Assembly: GCA_031285125.1 (NCBI GenBank)
Contig: JAITWT010000069.1
Location: 1 to 32,736, forward strand
DNA length: 32,736 nucleotides
Source of the DNA: Burkholderiaceae bacterium
Lineage (GTDB): Bacteria > Pseudomonadota > Gammaproteobacteria > Burkholderiales > Burkholderiaceae_C
Reading direction: 5' to 3'
The translations under genes were made by a program, and so were the position numbers. Positions 14,920 to 23,136 of the stretch are shown here, piece by piece. Each line of letters opens with the position of its first letter. Within the stretch, counting starts at the first letter, position 1. Below the pieces are notes generated by a model that saw only the letters and a list, made by a program, of their open reading frames with translations, did not search any database and was not told the origin of the DNA.

Positions 14920-16197
14920 TCAATCGCTTTCGCAACGCAACTGGTCGGCCAGCGTTTCGCGGCGGCGGATCAGCGTGGCTTGTGCGCCGCTGACCAGCAC
15001 TTCACTGGCGCGGGGGCGGCTGTTGTAGTTGCTGGCCATGCTCATGCAGTAAGCGCCCACGGATAGCACCGCCAGCCAGTCGCCCGCGTGCACCGCAAGC
15101 GCACGTTCGCGGCCCAGCCAATCGCCGCTTTCGCAGATTGGGCCGACCACGTCGTAGACCGTCTCGGCGAGGCCGGCGCGCGCGCGGACCGGTTCGATGC
15201 GGTGGAACGCTTCGTACATCGCCGGGCGGGGCAGGTCATTCATTGCCGCGTCGACGATGCAGAAATTTTTCGCTGCGCCGGGCTTGGTGTAGAGCACCTC
15301 GGTTAAGCACACGCCGGCGTTGCCGACCAGCGAGCGGCCCGGTTCGACCAGCAGCCTGCGCTGGCCGAAGCCGCGCGCATCCAGCCGCGCCAACAGTTGC
15401 TGCCACAGCACCTCGGCGCTGGGCGGGGTTTCGCCGTTGTAGTCAATACCCAGGCCGCCGCCCAAGTCGATGTGGCGCAACGCGATGCCAGCGGCTTCGA
15501 TGCGTTCGATCAGATCGAGCATCCGGTCGAGCGCGTCCAGATAGGGCGCGGCTGCGGTGATTTGTGAGCCGATATGGCAGTCAATGCCGATGATCTCCAG
15601 TCCCGGCAGCCGCGCCGCGTGCTGGTAGGCCGCCAACGCGCGTTCGTGCGCGATGCCGAATTTGTTGCCCTTCAAACCGGTAGAGATGTAGGGGTGCGTC
15701 TTCGGATCGACGTCCGGGTTGATGCGCAGGCTCACGGGCGCCCTGCGGCCGGTTTGTCGCGCGACGGCGTCGAGGACCTCAAGTTCGGCCTCGCTTTCGA
15801 CATTGAAGCAGCCAATGCCGGCATCCAGCGCCTGGCGCATTTCGGCGCGCGTTTTGCCCACGCCAGAGAAGATGACGCGCGCCGGGTCGGCGCCGGCGGC
15901 GAGCGCGCGCGCCAGTTCGCCGCCCGAGACGATATCGAAACCGCAGCCCGCCTGGGCGAGTACGCGCAGCACGCCCAGCGTCGAATTCGCCTTGACGGCG
16001 TAGCAGATCAGGGCATCGCGTCCGCTCAAGCCACGCTGGTAGGCGTCCAGCGCGTCCAGTATCCATTGTTTGGAATAGACGAACAGTGGCGTGCCGTATT
16101 CGCGCGCCAGGGTGTCAAGCGCGATGTTTTCGATGTACAGGACGCCATCACGTCGCGCGATCTGCGGGTGGCCGGGGAGAGGGACGAGGGTGGTCAT
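14920..16197 (-). CDS. lysA: diaminopimelate decarboxylase
   Basis: A 425-residue fold-type III PLP enzyme that converts meso-diaminopimelate to L-lysine, the last step of the lysine pathway. The PLP lysine is in CYAVKANS (near residue 67). Other family marks are HIGSQIT, the Gly-rich phosphate loop DLGGGLGIDYNGE, EPGRSLVGNAG, and the second-subunit active-site segments DAAMNDLPRPAMYEAFH and GPICESGDWLG. Length is normal. It follows lptM with an 87-bp gap, as in many Beta- and Gammaproteobacteria. The ATG at 16197 has no evident ribosome-binding site. Confidence 0.97.
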   Translation of the reverse strand: MTTLVPLPGHPQIARRDGVLYIENIALDTLAREYGTPLFVYSKQWILDALDAYQRGLSGRDALICYAVKANSTLGVLRVLAQAGCGFDIVSGGELARALAAGADPARVIFSGVGKTRAEMRQALDAGIGCFNVESEAELEVLDAVARQTGRRAPVSLRINPDVDPKTHPYISTGLKGNKFGIAHERALAAYQHAARLPGLEIIGIDCHIGSQITAAAPYLDALDRMLDLIERIEAAGIALRHIDLGGGLGIDYNGETPPSAEVLWQQLLARLDARGFGQRRLLVEPGRSLVGNAGVCLTEVLYTKPGAAKNFCIVDAAMNDLPRPAMYEAFHRIEPVRARAGLAETVYDVVGPICESGDWLGRERALAVHAGDWLAVLSVGAYCMSMASNYNSRPRASEVLVSGAQATLIRRRETLADQLRCESD

Positions 16198-16284
16198 TGG
16201 GGCGTGGCGGCGTTGTGGTCGGGCAGCGGGCGATCGGGATCGTTGCCGGGCGTTGGTGTTGGCGCCGGAACTGTTGCAGGCTTA

Positions 16285-16596
16285 TTAATGGGCTGGCGTA
16301 CTTTGGGGGATCGCCTGTTGGGCCGGCGTGTGGACAGCAGGCGTGTTGGCGGGCGCGTCGTCGGCGTTTTTGCTGTCCCGGGTTTGGCCTTGTTCAGAGG
16401 GCGGATTTTTACCGGCCGCGTCGGGGGGCGAGGGGCTGAAGATGCCGGGCAGCAGTGACTGGGGCAAGGTGGCCCGGTGCGCGGCGGCGGGGTCGGTCGG
16501 TTTGTATAGCGGTCCGCGCTGGCCGCAGCCTGTCAGCGTGACCACGATCACGCCAAGGCCAATGGCGCCGAATAGAATTTGCCGGAGTTGGAACAT
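16285..16596 (-). CDS. lptM: LptM (YifL-type) LPS-assembly lipoprotein
   Basis: A 103-residue lipoprotein. A short signal ([20 protein letters not shown]) ends in the lipobox LTGC at Cys24, followed by the conserved [11 protein letters not shown]. That [10 protein letters not shown] segment defines the YifL/LptM family, which in E. coli stabilises the LptDE translocon by mimicking LPS. The rest is Pro/Ala/Ser-rich and probably disordered; it is longer than the roughly 67-residue E. coli protein. Its start codon is 12 bp from that of the divergent cyaY gene. The minus-strand TAAAAT (16608-16603) ends 6 bp before the ATG, so a leaderless transcript is possible. Confidence 0.9.
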   Translation of the reverse strand: MFQLRQILFGAIGLGVIVVTLTGCGQRGPLYKPTDPAAAHRATLPQSLLPGIFSPSPPDAAGKNPPSEQGQTRDSKNADDAPANTPAVHTPAQQAIPQSTPAH

Positions 16597-16608
16597 CGTT
16601 GGATTTTA

Positions 16609-16941
16609 ATGACCGACCCCGAATACATGGATCTTGCCGAGGGCGCGCTGGCCGCGATTGAACGTTGCAGCGACCGCATCGGCGACGCCACCGATGCCGA
16701 TATCGATTGCCAACGCGTCGGTGCAATGCTGACGCTGATCTTCGGCAACGGCAGCCAGATCGTCGTCAATCTGCAAAAACCCTGGCACGAAATCTGGCTG
16801 GCGACGCGTTCGGACGGCTATCACTATCGTCACGATGGCCGCTGCTGGGTGGATACGAAAAGCGGCGCCGAATTTTTCGCCATGCTGACACGCGAGGCCA
16901 GCGCCCAAGCTGGGCAAGCCTTGCTGTTTACCCCGGATTGA
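16609..16941 (+). CDS. cyaY: CyaY, bacterial frataxin
   Basis: A 110-residue frataxin-family protein that binds iron and tunes iron-sulfur cluster assembly by IscS/IscU. Family marks: an acidic first helix ([22 protein letters not shown]), [33 protein letters not shown] and a closing helix with [15 protein letters not shown]. The acidic ridge is present (D and E residues through [11 protein letters not shown]). The ATG at 16609 fits the family N-terminus; an in-frame extension to 16579 would overlap lptM. TAGAAT (16573-16578), inside lptM, is a possible -10 box. Confidence 0.95.
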   Translation: MTDPEYMDLAEGALAAIERCSDRIGDATDADIDCQRVGAMLTLIFGNGSQIVVNLQKPWHEIWLATRSDGYHYRHDGRCWVDTKSGAEFFAMLTREASAQAGQALLFTPD

Positions 16942-16983
16942 GCCTGCATTTTGCACCGGCGCCGCGGCGCGGAACCGCCGTGG

Positions 16984-17012
16984 CGCGTTATCGGCCCATG
17001 GCCAATAACGCG
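16984..17012. terminator. hairpin between convergent cyaY and mrcA
   Basis: CGCGTTATCGGCC (16984-16996) and GGCCAATAACGCG (17000-17012) pair in 12 of 13 positions around a CAT loop. It lies in the 97-bp gap between the two convergent stop codons. There is no T-tract on either side, so it is a weaker candidate for an intrinsic terminator and may instead act as an RNA-end stabiliser. Confidence 0.5.
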
Positions 17013-17038
17013 GTTGGCCGTCGTCAATGCCGAACCGC

Positions 17039-19498
17039 TCAACTGAACGGGGAACGGAGCGGGAAGGCACGCTCGGTGAGCGGTGCCTTGCGGAGTTCAG
17101 TTGCGAAACATGTCGATGACCTGCTGGCGCTCCTCGGGGGAGGCGACCGGGGGGGGGCGGTGTCGCCGGGGACTGTGGAATCCAGGCCCAGCGCGGCGAC
17201 ATCCCGGCCTGGCGTGAAGTCGTCGAAGTACCACTCGCCGTCGATGTTGACCACACCCGGCGGCGGGTTTAGAGGAGCCACCGGCACGCCCTGGAGCGCG
17301 CGCTGCATGAAACTGATCCACGCCGGCAAGGTCACGTCGGCGCCGGTGGCATGGCTGCCCAGACTGTGCGGGGTGTCATAGCCCATCCAGGCGATGCCCA
17401 CGATCGAGGGCTGGAAACCGCAGAACCAGGCATCCATCGAATCGTTGGTGGTACCGGTCTTGCCGTAGATGTCGGGGCGCTTGAGTGTGGCTTGAGCGCG
17501 TGCGCCGGTGCCGCTGCGGGTCACTTCCTGCAGCAGGCTGTTCATGATGTAGGCATTGCGCGCAGAGATTGCGCGGGGCATCTTCTCCAGCGGCTGTGGC
17601 GGTTTGTCCACCAGCACATTGCCCTTGGCGTCGGTGATACGGGCAATCAGGTAAGGGGTGATGCGGTAGCCGCCGTTGGCGAAAACGGAGTAGCCCACGG
17701 CCATCTGCATGGGCGTGACCGAACCGGCGCCCAGCGCCATGGGCAGCACGGGCGGTTGTTTGTTGCGGTCGAAGCCGAATTGGGCGATCCAATCCTGCGC
17801 ATACTGAGGGCTGATCGCTTGCAGGACGCGGATGGCGACCAGATTTTTCGATTTGGCCAGCGCGCGGCGCAAGGTCATGGGGCCCTCGAAACCGCCGCCG
17901 TAATTCTTCGGCTCCCAGGGTTGGCTGCCGGTGGTACTGGCGTCGAAAAACAGCGGCGCATCGTTGACGACGGTCGCAGGCGCGAAGCCTTTTTCCAGCG
18001 CCGCCGAGTAAATGAACGGCTTGAAGCTGGACCCCGGCTGGCGCCAAGCTTGGGTCACGTGGTTGAACTTGCTTTTGTCGAAATCGAAGCCGCCGATCAA
18101 CGCCTTGATGGCGCCGGAGTTCGGGTCCATGGCGATGAAGGCCCCTTCAACCTCTGGCAACTGGGCGATTTCCCACGTATTTTGGGGCGTGAGTATGACG
18201 CGGATGATGGCCCCGGGGATGATCTTGACATGGGGCTGCGCCCTGGCCGAAAGCCCGGTTTGCGCCGGTCGCAGGCCGGCGCCTGTGATGTGTATCGGCG
18301 TGCCATTGGAAGGCATTGCCGTGACCTCCTTGGGCGAGGCGCTCAGTACCACGGCCGACAGCAGGTCGCCGTTGTCAGGGTGGTCGGCCAGCGCGCGGTC
18401 GATGGCATCGTCGCGTTCCTGCGGGTCGCTCGGCAAGGCAATAAATTCCTCGGGGCCGCGGTAAACCTGACGGCGCTCGTAGTCCATGATGCCCTTGCGC
18501 AGTGCGGTGTAGGCCGTGCGCTGATCGGCTGAGACGAGGGTCGTATAAACGTCCAGTCCGCGCGTGTAGGTGCTTTCCCCATATTGCGCGAACATGAACT
18601 GACGCACCATTTCGGCAACGTACTCGGCGTGCGGGCGCGGGCTGGCGGCGTCGCGCAGGTGCAGTTGCTCCTTGCGTGCGGCGTCGGCTTGTTCGGCGGT
18701 GATGAAGCCGGTCTCCTGCATCCGGTTGATCACGTAGAGCTGGCGATCGCGCGCGCGCGCCGGATTGATCAACGGATTGTTGGTACCCGGGGCTTTGGGC
18801 AAGCCCGCGAGCATGGCCGCCTCGGCGATCGTCAGATCCTTCAGCGGCTTGCCGAAGTACACCTCGCTGGCGGCGGCGAAGCCATAGACACGGTTACCCA
18901 GGTAGATCTGATTGAGGTAAATCTCCAGAATCTGGTCTTTGGTCAGCGCGTGTTCGAGTTTGAAGGCCAGCAGGACTTCGTAGATTTTGCGCGTGTAGGT
19001 TCTTTCGGAACTGAGATAGACATTGCGCGCCACCTGCATCGAAATGGTGGATGCGCCCTGGCGCTTTTTGATGTGGCGCAAATCAGCCAGGCTGGCGCGA
19101 ATCAGGCCCTTGAAGTCGATTCCCCCATGTTTGTAGAAACGCGCGTCTTCAGCAGCGAGCACGGCGTTTTTTATGACTTCTGGGATCTGTCCGATCGGCG
19201 TGAGGGTTCGGTGCTCTTCGCCGAACTCGCCGATGAGCGTTCCGTCAGCGGAAAAGACGCGCAGCGGCAGCTTGGGCCGGTAGTCAGCCAGGGTGGAGGT
19301 ATCCGGCAAATTCGGGTAGGCCGCGGCCAGCGCCACGGCGGCGACCAGCCCCACGGCCACTGCGGCGGCTGCGGCCAGCCCGAGCAGCCACGCAACGATG
19401 CGCAGCGGCCAGCGCGACCAATGCGGCGGCGAACGCCGGGAGGGCCGATCTCGATTGGGGTTCGAGCGGCCGTCGAAGGGGGGGTCGTTTTCAGGCAT
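17039..19498 (-). CDS. mrcA: penicillin-binding protein 1A, bifunctional
   Basis: An 819-residue class A PBP that polymerises and cross-links peptidoglycan in the periplasm. A basic cytoplasmic start is followed by one membrane helix (about 32-60). The GT51 glycosyltransferase domain has AAEDARFYKHGGID (catalytic Glu near 117) and GASTISMQVARNVYL. An OB-like insert with PGAIIRVILTPQ precedes the transpeptidase. The transpeptidase has SxxK at S490-SF-K493, SKN in LAKSKNLVAIR and the KTG motif in YGKTGTTNDSMDAWFCGF. Both activities look intact. It is divergent from pilM, the usual arrangement in proteobacteria. The ATG at 19498 has no strong ribosome-binding site but suits the N-terminus. Confidence 0.97.
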   Translation of the reverse strand: MPENDPPFDGRSNPNRDRPSRRSPPHWSRWPLRIVAWLLGLAAAAAVAVGLVAAVALAAAYPNLPDTSTLADYRPKLPLRVFSADGTLIGEFGEEHRTLTPIGQIPEVIKNAVLAAEDARFYKHGGIDFKGLIRASLADLRHIKKRQGASTISMQVARNVYLSSERTYTRKIYEVLLAFKLEHALTKDQILEIYLNQIYLGNRVYGFAAASEVYFGKPLKDLTIAEAAMLAGLPKAPGTNNPLINPARARDRQLYVINRMQETGFITAEQADAARKEQLHLRDAASPRPHAEYVAEMVRQFMFAQYGESTYTRGLDVYTTLVSADQRTAYTALRKGIMDYERRQVYRGPEEFIALPSDPQERDDAIDRALADHPDNGDLLSAVVLSASPKEVTAMPSNGTPIHITGAGLRPAQTGLSARAQPHVKIIPGAIIRVILTPQNTWEIAQLPEVEGAFIAMDPNSGAIKALIGGFDFDKSKFNHVTQAWRQPGSSFKPFIYSAALEKGFAPATVVNDAPLFFDASTTGSQPWEPKNYGGGFEGPMTLRRALAKSKNLVAIRVLQAISPQYAQDWIAQFGFDRNKQPPVLPMALGAGSVTPMQMAVGYSVFANGGYRITPYLIARITDAKGNVLVDKPPQPLEKMPRAISARNAYIMNSLLQEVTRSGTGARAQATLKRPDIYGKTGTTNDSMDAWFCGFQPSIVGIAWMGYDTPHSLGSHATGADVTLPAWISFMQRALQGVPVAPLNPPPGVVNIDGEWYFDDFTPGRDVAALGLDSTVPGDTAPPRSPPPRSASRSSTCFATELRKAPLTERAFPLRSPFS

Positions 19499-19935
19499 GT
19501 ACAGACGTGGCGGAAGTCCCGCGCCAGGGAGGATTCTGATTATAGAAAGCAGGCTTATGTCAAGCCGACAACGGCAAACAGGCGGTCAACGCGGGCTCGG
19601 CCACGCCTGTTGGACGCTTCAGCCTCAGGGTGGGTCGCGCGGCGTTGGCGTGCCGCAACGAAGCCCAGGTAAATTGCAGCGCATGCCGGTGTTTTGCCAT
19701 GCAGGTTCATTATTATTGATGCAACTTTAATAAAAATAATTTCAAAAGTGATCTGTCTCGTGAGGGACGAGCGCTGGCCAGCGATGCTGGGTTGGGGGAG
19801 GAGCTTCATGGCGTTTGTAGGCGCTTGCGGCGCTGTAACAGACCCCGCTCTCTTGATTCAGCCTTTCCCACAGGGGCCGGGAAAAGCTGCGGCTTGGGCT
19901 GGCCTTGCTCGTCACGCCATCTAGGGAGGAGTCTG
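19499..19935. promoter_or_regulatory. 437-bp divergent region between mrcA and pilM
   Basis: No convincing gene lies here. An AT-rich core at 19707-19745 (TTCATTATTATTGATG to TAAAAATAAT) is the likeliest promoter zone, but I could not fit a well-spaced -35/-10 pair. A minus-strand frame from 19809 to 19555 (84 codons) shows no family resemblance. GGGAGGA at 19924-19930 is the ribosome-binding site of pilM. An imperfect sigma54-like GGGCTGGCCTTGCT near 19896-19909 has the wrong GG-to-GC spacing. Confidence 0.35.
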
Positions 19936-21039
19936 TTGATTTTTAACGCACTGTTTCAGTGCCGTTCCCCCGCCTTGCTCGGGGTCGATATCGGTTCTTC
20001 TGGTGTCAAGCTGGTTGAGCTGGGGCGCGACCGCTCGGGGCAGTTCAGGCTCGAACGTTGTGCTCTGGAGCCGCTGGGCGAGGGCTGGGTCGTTGACGGC
20101 CAAATCGAAAAGTTCGATGAAGTGGCCCAGGCCATGCGGCGCGCAGTGCGCAAGAGCGGCGCCCGTGTCCGGGATGCGGTGCTTGCCTTGCCGGCAGCCG
20201 CGGTCATTACCCGCAAGATTGTGCTGCCTGACGGCTTGGATGGCTTGAGCGCACAGGAGCTGGAAGCACAAGTCCAAGCACAAGCCCGCCGGCATATTCC
20301 CTTCCCGCTGGATGAAGTGAGTATGGATTTCTGCGTTCTCGGGCAGCGCACGCTGGACGCCGAGCCCGCCGGCGCTGTCGAGATATTGATGGCCGCTTCA
20401 CGCAAGGACAAGGTGCAGGAGCGTCAAGGCTTGGCCGAAGCAGCGGGGTTGAGGGCGCGCATTTTGGATATCGAAACTTTCGCCGCGCGCCGGGCGGCGA
20501 CCCGGCTGCTCGCGCACTGGCGCGGTGATGGGGCCGACCGGCCCGATGCCCTGGCGGCGTTGTTCGAAATCGGCGCCGGCGTAACCCGTCTGCAGGCGCT
20601 GCGCGGCGAGGAATGGCTGTACAGCCGTGACCAGGAGGGCGGCGGCGCGCAACTGACGCAGCGCATCGTCCATCAATATGGCCTGTCCGCCGAGGAAGCC
20701 GAGGCCAGGAAGCGCCGTGGCGATTGGCCCGAGGACTATGCCGGCCGTGTGCTTGAGCCCTTCGTTGCGCATATGGCGCAGGAAGTGGCGCGCGCGTTGC
20801 AGTTTTTCTACACCAGCACGCCCTATGACCGCGTCGACGTGGTGTTGCTGGCCGGCGGCTCGGCGGGGCTGCCCGGACTGGCCGAGGCCGTGGCGCGTCA
20901 GGCGGGCGTTGCCTGCCGTCTGGCCGATCCTTTCGATGGCATGGCACCGCCTGCCGATCTGAGCGCGTTGCCGAGCCGGCGCGAAGCGCCCGCCTATCTG
21001 CGCGCCTGCGGGCTGGCGATGCGGAAATTCGCGCCGTGA
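19936..21039 (+). CDS. pilM: PilM, type IV pilus inner-membrane platform ATPase-fold protein
   Basis: A 367-residue actin/FtsA-like protein on the cytoplasmic face of the type IV pilus alignment complex, where it binds the N-terminus of PilN. Family marks: PALLGVDIGSSGVKLVEL at the start, the ATP-fold segments, VVLLAGGSAGLPGLAEAVARQ and a final CGLAMRKF. The start is a TTG at 19936, 6 bp after GGGAGGA, giving MIFNALFQCRSPALLG, which matches the family N-terminus; there is no ATG nearer than an in-frame extension with unrelated residues. pilN overlaps its stop. Confidence 0.93.
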   Translation: MIFNALFQCRSPALLGVDIGSSGVKLVELGRDRSGQFRLERCALEPLGEGWVVDGQIEKFDEVAQAMRRAVRKSGARVRDAVLALPAAAVITRKIVLPDGLDGLSAQELEAQVQAQARRHIPFPLDEVSMDFCVLGQRTLDAEPAGAVEILMAASRKDKVQERQGLAEAAGLRARILDIETFAARRAATRLLAHWRGDGADRPDALAALFEIGAGVTRLQALRGEEWLYSRDQEGGGAQLTQRIVHQYGLSAEEAEARKRRGDWPEDYAGRVLEPFVAHMAQEVARALQFFYTSTPYDRVDVVLLAGGSAGLPGLAEAVARQAGVACRLADPFDGMAPPADLSALPSRREAPAYLRACGLAMRKFAP

Positions 21040-21758
21040 TTTCGATCAACCTGCTTCCGCACCGCGCTGCCGCGCGCAGGCGCCGCCGTCAGCATTTTTA
21101 CGCGGGCCTGGGCGGCGCGGCGCTACTGGGCTGCCTGCTGGCGGCGCTAACCTATGGCTGGATCGAGGCCGGGATCGCCCGTCAGGAAGCCAGGAACGGC
21201 ATGCTCAAGACCGCGCTGGCCCGGCTCGACCTGCGGATCGCACAGACCGCGGCGCTTCAATCTGAGATGGCCACGTTGCGCGCGCATATCCAGGCGGTCG
21301 AGGCGCTGCAGGCGGAGCGAAATCTGCCCGTCCATCTGCTCAATGCATTGGCGCACCAGTTGCCCGAAGGGGTTTACCTCACCCGCATGAAGGAGGACGG
21401 CCCATCGGTCACCTTGCAAGGCGTGGCCCAATCGAACGAGCGGGTTTCCGAGTTGTTGCACCGGCTGGGTCATGACGGCCCTTGGCTGGCTGGGCCGGAG
21501 CTGGTGGAGATCACCGCCGCCCATCCTGCGTCCGAGGTATTGGATCCCCGTGATCCGCGCGTCCAGCATGAAGCGCTCCGGGTGGCCCGCTTCACCGTGC
21601 GCGCCGTGCTGAGGCGGCCTGCACACGCTGGAGCAAGTGCCGGTCCGGACGGCTTGGGGGCGAGGGCGGCACAACAGACCCTGAAAAACAGCCGGGGCGC
21701 TGCGCTGGACGGGAAGTCCGTCAGCGTGGGGGCCAACGCATCGGCGAGGCAGGAATGA
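21036..21758 (+). CDS. pilN: PilN, type IV pilus alignment protein
   Basis: A 240-residue bitopic inner-membrane protein. It begins MISINLLPHR, the conserved cytoplasmic motif that docks in PilM, followed by one membrane helix (about 24-44), a coiled coil (RQEARNGMLKTALARLDLRIAQTAALQSEM) and a ferredoxin-like periplasmic domain (HLLNALAHQLPEGVYLTRMKEDGPSVTLQGVAQSNERVSELLHRL). The start is a GTG at 21036 overlapping the pilM stop by four bases. After FTVRAVL there is an unusual tail of about 55 Ala/Gly/Ser-rich residues, making it longer than the usual 180-200. Confidence 0.93.
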   Translation: MISINLLPHRAAARRRRRQHFYAGLGGAALLGCLLAALTYGWIEAGIARQEARNGMLKTALARLDLRIAQTAALQSEMATLRAHIQAVEALQAERNLPVHLLNALAHQLPEGVYLTRMKEDGPSVTLQGVAQSNERVSELLHRLGHDGPWLAGPELVEITAAHPASEVLDPRDPRVQHEALRVARFTVRAVLRRPAHAGASAGPDGLGARAAQQTLKNSRGAALDGKSVSVGANASARQE

Positions 21759-22483
21759 CGCGCAGGGTCAGGCTCAACAAGGCCACGTCGAAACACATGA
21801 CGCCCAGCAGCGCGGTCCTGGATTTCTTGCGGCAGTGGAGCATTCATCTGGGCGCTCAGTTTCGCGGGCTCGACCGTAACGATCCTTCGGCCTGGCCCGC
21901 CGCGCCGCGCCGTGCGTTGTATCTGGGGGTGGCGATGGCGGTGTTCGCCCTGCTGTGGGTGGCCTGGCTGGGCCGCGTCAGCGCGCTGCGCGATGCGGTG
22001 CGCGCGCAGGAACAAACGCTGCGCGCGGGCTACGTCCAGAAGGCCCGCCGGGTGTCTGACTGGGGTCCCCTGCAGCAACAGCGCACGCAAGCCGAGCAGT
22101 ATGTGAGGGCGCTGGAAAAACAATTGCCGGGCAAGTCTGAAATTGATGCTTTGCTGTCGGACATCAACCAGGCCGGCCGCACTCGCGGCCTGCAATTTGA
22201 ACTGTTCCGTCCAGGGCCGGTCGTGATCGAAGACTATGGCGCTGAAATACCGATTGCGCTGCGCGTGACCGGCGGCTACCACGACATGGGCGCCTTCGTG
22301 GCCGATATCGCCCATCTGCCGCGCATCGTCACGCTCAACAACCTGGTCATTGCGCCCGGCAAGGACAGCGGCACGCTCACCCTGGAGGCCACCGCGAAAA
22401 CCTTCCGCGCCCTCGATCCCGATGAACAGAAGGCCCGTAAACAGGCCAAAGCAGCGGCGGCAGCCCAGGGAAAGAAAAGATGA
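21755..22483 (+). CDS. pilO: PilO, type IV pilus alignment protein
   Basis: A 242-residue bitopic inner-membrane protein that pairs with PilN. An N-terminal cytoplasmic stretch of about 48 residues precedes the membrane helix (ALYLGVAMAVFALLWVAWLG). A coiled coil (LRDAVRAQEQTLRAGYVQKAR) leads to the ferredoxin-like domain (PGKSEIDALLSDINQAGRTRGLQFELFRPG; ALRVTGGYHDMGAFVADIAHLPRIVTL). The C-terminus is Lys/Ala-rich. ATGA overlaps the pilN stop and pilP starts in its own stop, so the four genes are translationally coupled. Confidence 0.94.
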   Translation: MTRRVRLNKATSKHMTPSSAVLDFLRQWSIHLGAQFRGLDRNDPSAWPAAPRRALYLGVAMAVFALLWVAWLGRVSALRDAVRAQEQTLRAGYVQKARRVSDWGPLQQQRTQAEQYVRALEKQLPGKSEIDALLSDINQAGRTRGLQFELFRPGPVVIEDYGAEIPIALRVTGGYHDMGAFVADIAHLPRIVTLNNLVIAPGKDSGTLTLEATAKTFRALDPDEQKARKQAKAAAAAQGKKR

Positions 22484-23136
22484 AAGGCAATCACGGTGTC
22501 TGGAGGCCGGGCGTGCGGGGTCTGGCCGCATCATCTGTTGGGTTCCGTGGTGCGCGCATTGCCGCACCGGTTGCTGCACTCGCCGGGTCTGGCGTCCTCG
22601 CCATCGCCGCCACAGCCCTCGCGGCCCTTCTGGCCGGCTGCGGCGACCCGTCCGGCCGTCAGGACGATTTGGGCGCGTGGATGCGCCAACAGGATGCCAT
22701 CGCCCCGCCCAAGCTGCGGCCCCTTCCTGTGCCCAAGCCCTTCATTGCGCAGGCGTATACCGCGGGGGCCGCGGGGGATTCCAGGCCGCCAGACCCTTTC
22801 GATCCCGCACGGCTGACGCAGGCGTTGCGCCAGGGCGGTGCGACACCGGAGCTGCCGGAGGCGGTGGTGCTGGAACTCCAGCGCCGCAAGGATCTCTTGG
22901 AGGCCTTCCCGCTGGATGCGCTTCGGATGGCCGGCACCCTGCGAAGCGCCGGGCGCACGGTCGCGCTCGTCAGTGTGGATCAGCGGCTGTACCCGGTGCG
23001 CGTTGGCGACCGCATGGGGCTGAATCACGGTCGCGTCGTGGCCATTCGCGCGGCCGAGATCGAGTTGCGTGAAAGGGTCCTGGACAGCACAACGCATCAA
23101 TGGATTGAGCGCCTCGCCAAGCTGGAATTGCAATGA
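22480..23136 (+). CDS. pilP: PilP, type IV pilus lipoprotein
   Basis: A 218-residue lipoprotein that links the PilN/PilO dimer to the PilQ secretin. The signal peptide is long (about 48 residues) and ends in the lipobox LLAGC. A disordered linker (DPSGRQDDLGAWMRQQ to PPDPFDP) leads to a beta-sandwich HR domain: EAFPLDALRMAGTLRSAGRTVALVSVDQRLYPVRVGDRMGLNHGRVVAI, where LxxLxMVGTL is the family mark. The start overlaps the pilO stop (ATGA). An in-frame later Met is not evident, so the long N-terminus is accepted, with a small doubt. Confidence 0.93.
   Translation: MKGNHGVWRPGVRGLAASSVGFRGARIAAPVAALAGSGVLAIAATALAALLAGCGDPSGRQDDLGAWMRQQDAIAPPKLRPLPVPKPFIAQAYTAGAAGDSRPPDPFDPARLTQALRQGGATPELPEAVVLELQRRKDLLEAFPLDALRMAGTLRSAGRTVALVSVDQRLYPVRVGDRMGLNHGRVVAIRAAEIELRERVLDSTTHQWIERLAKLELQ

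Noticed and set aside
19555..19809. Possible 84-codon minus-strand gene between mrcA and pilM
   Set aside because: No family resemblance, no ribosome-binding site, and it sits in the expected promoter region of both neighbours.
19896..19909. Sigma54-like promoter before pilM
   Set aside because: The GG and GC elements are 9 bp apart rather than 10 and the flanking consensus is poor.
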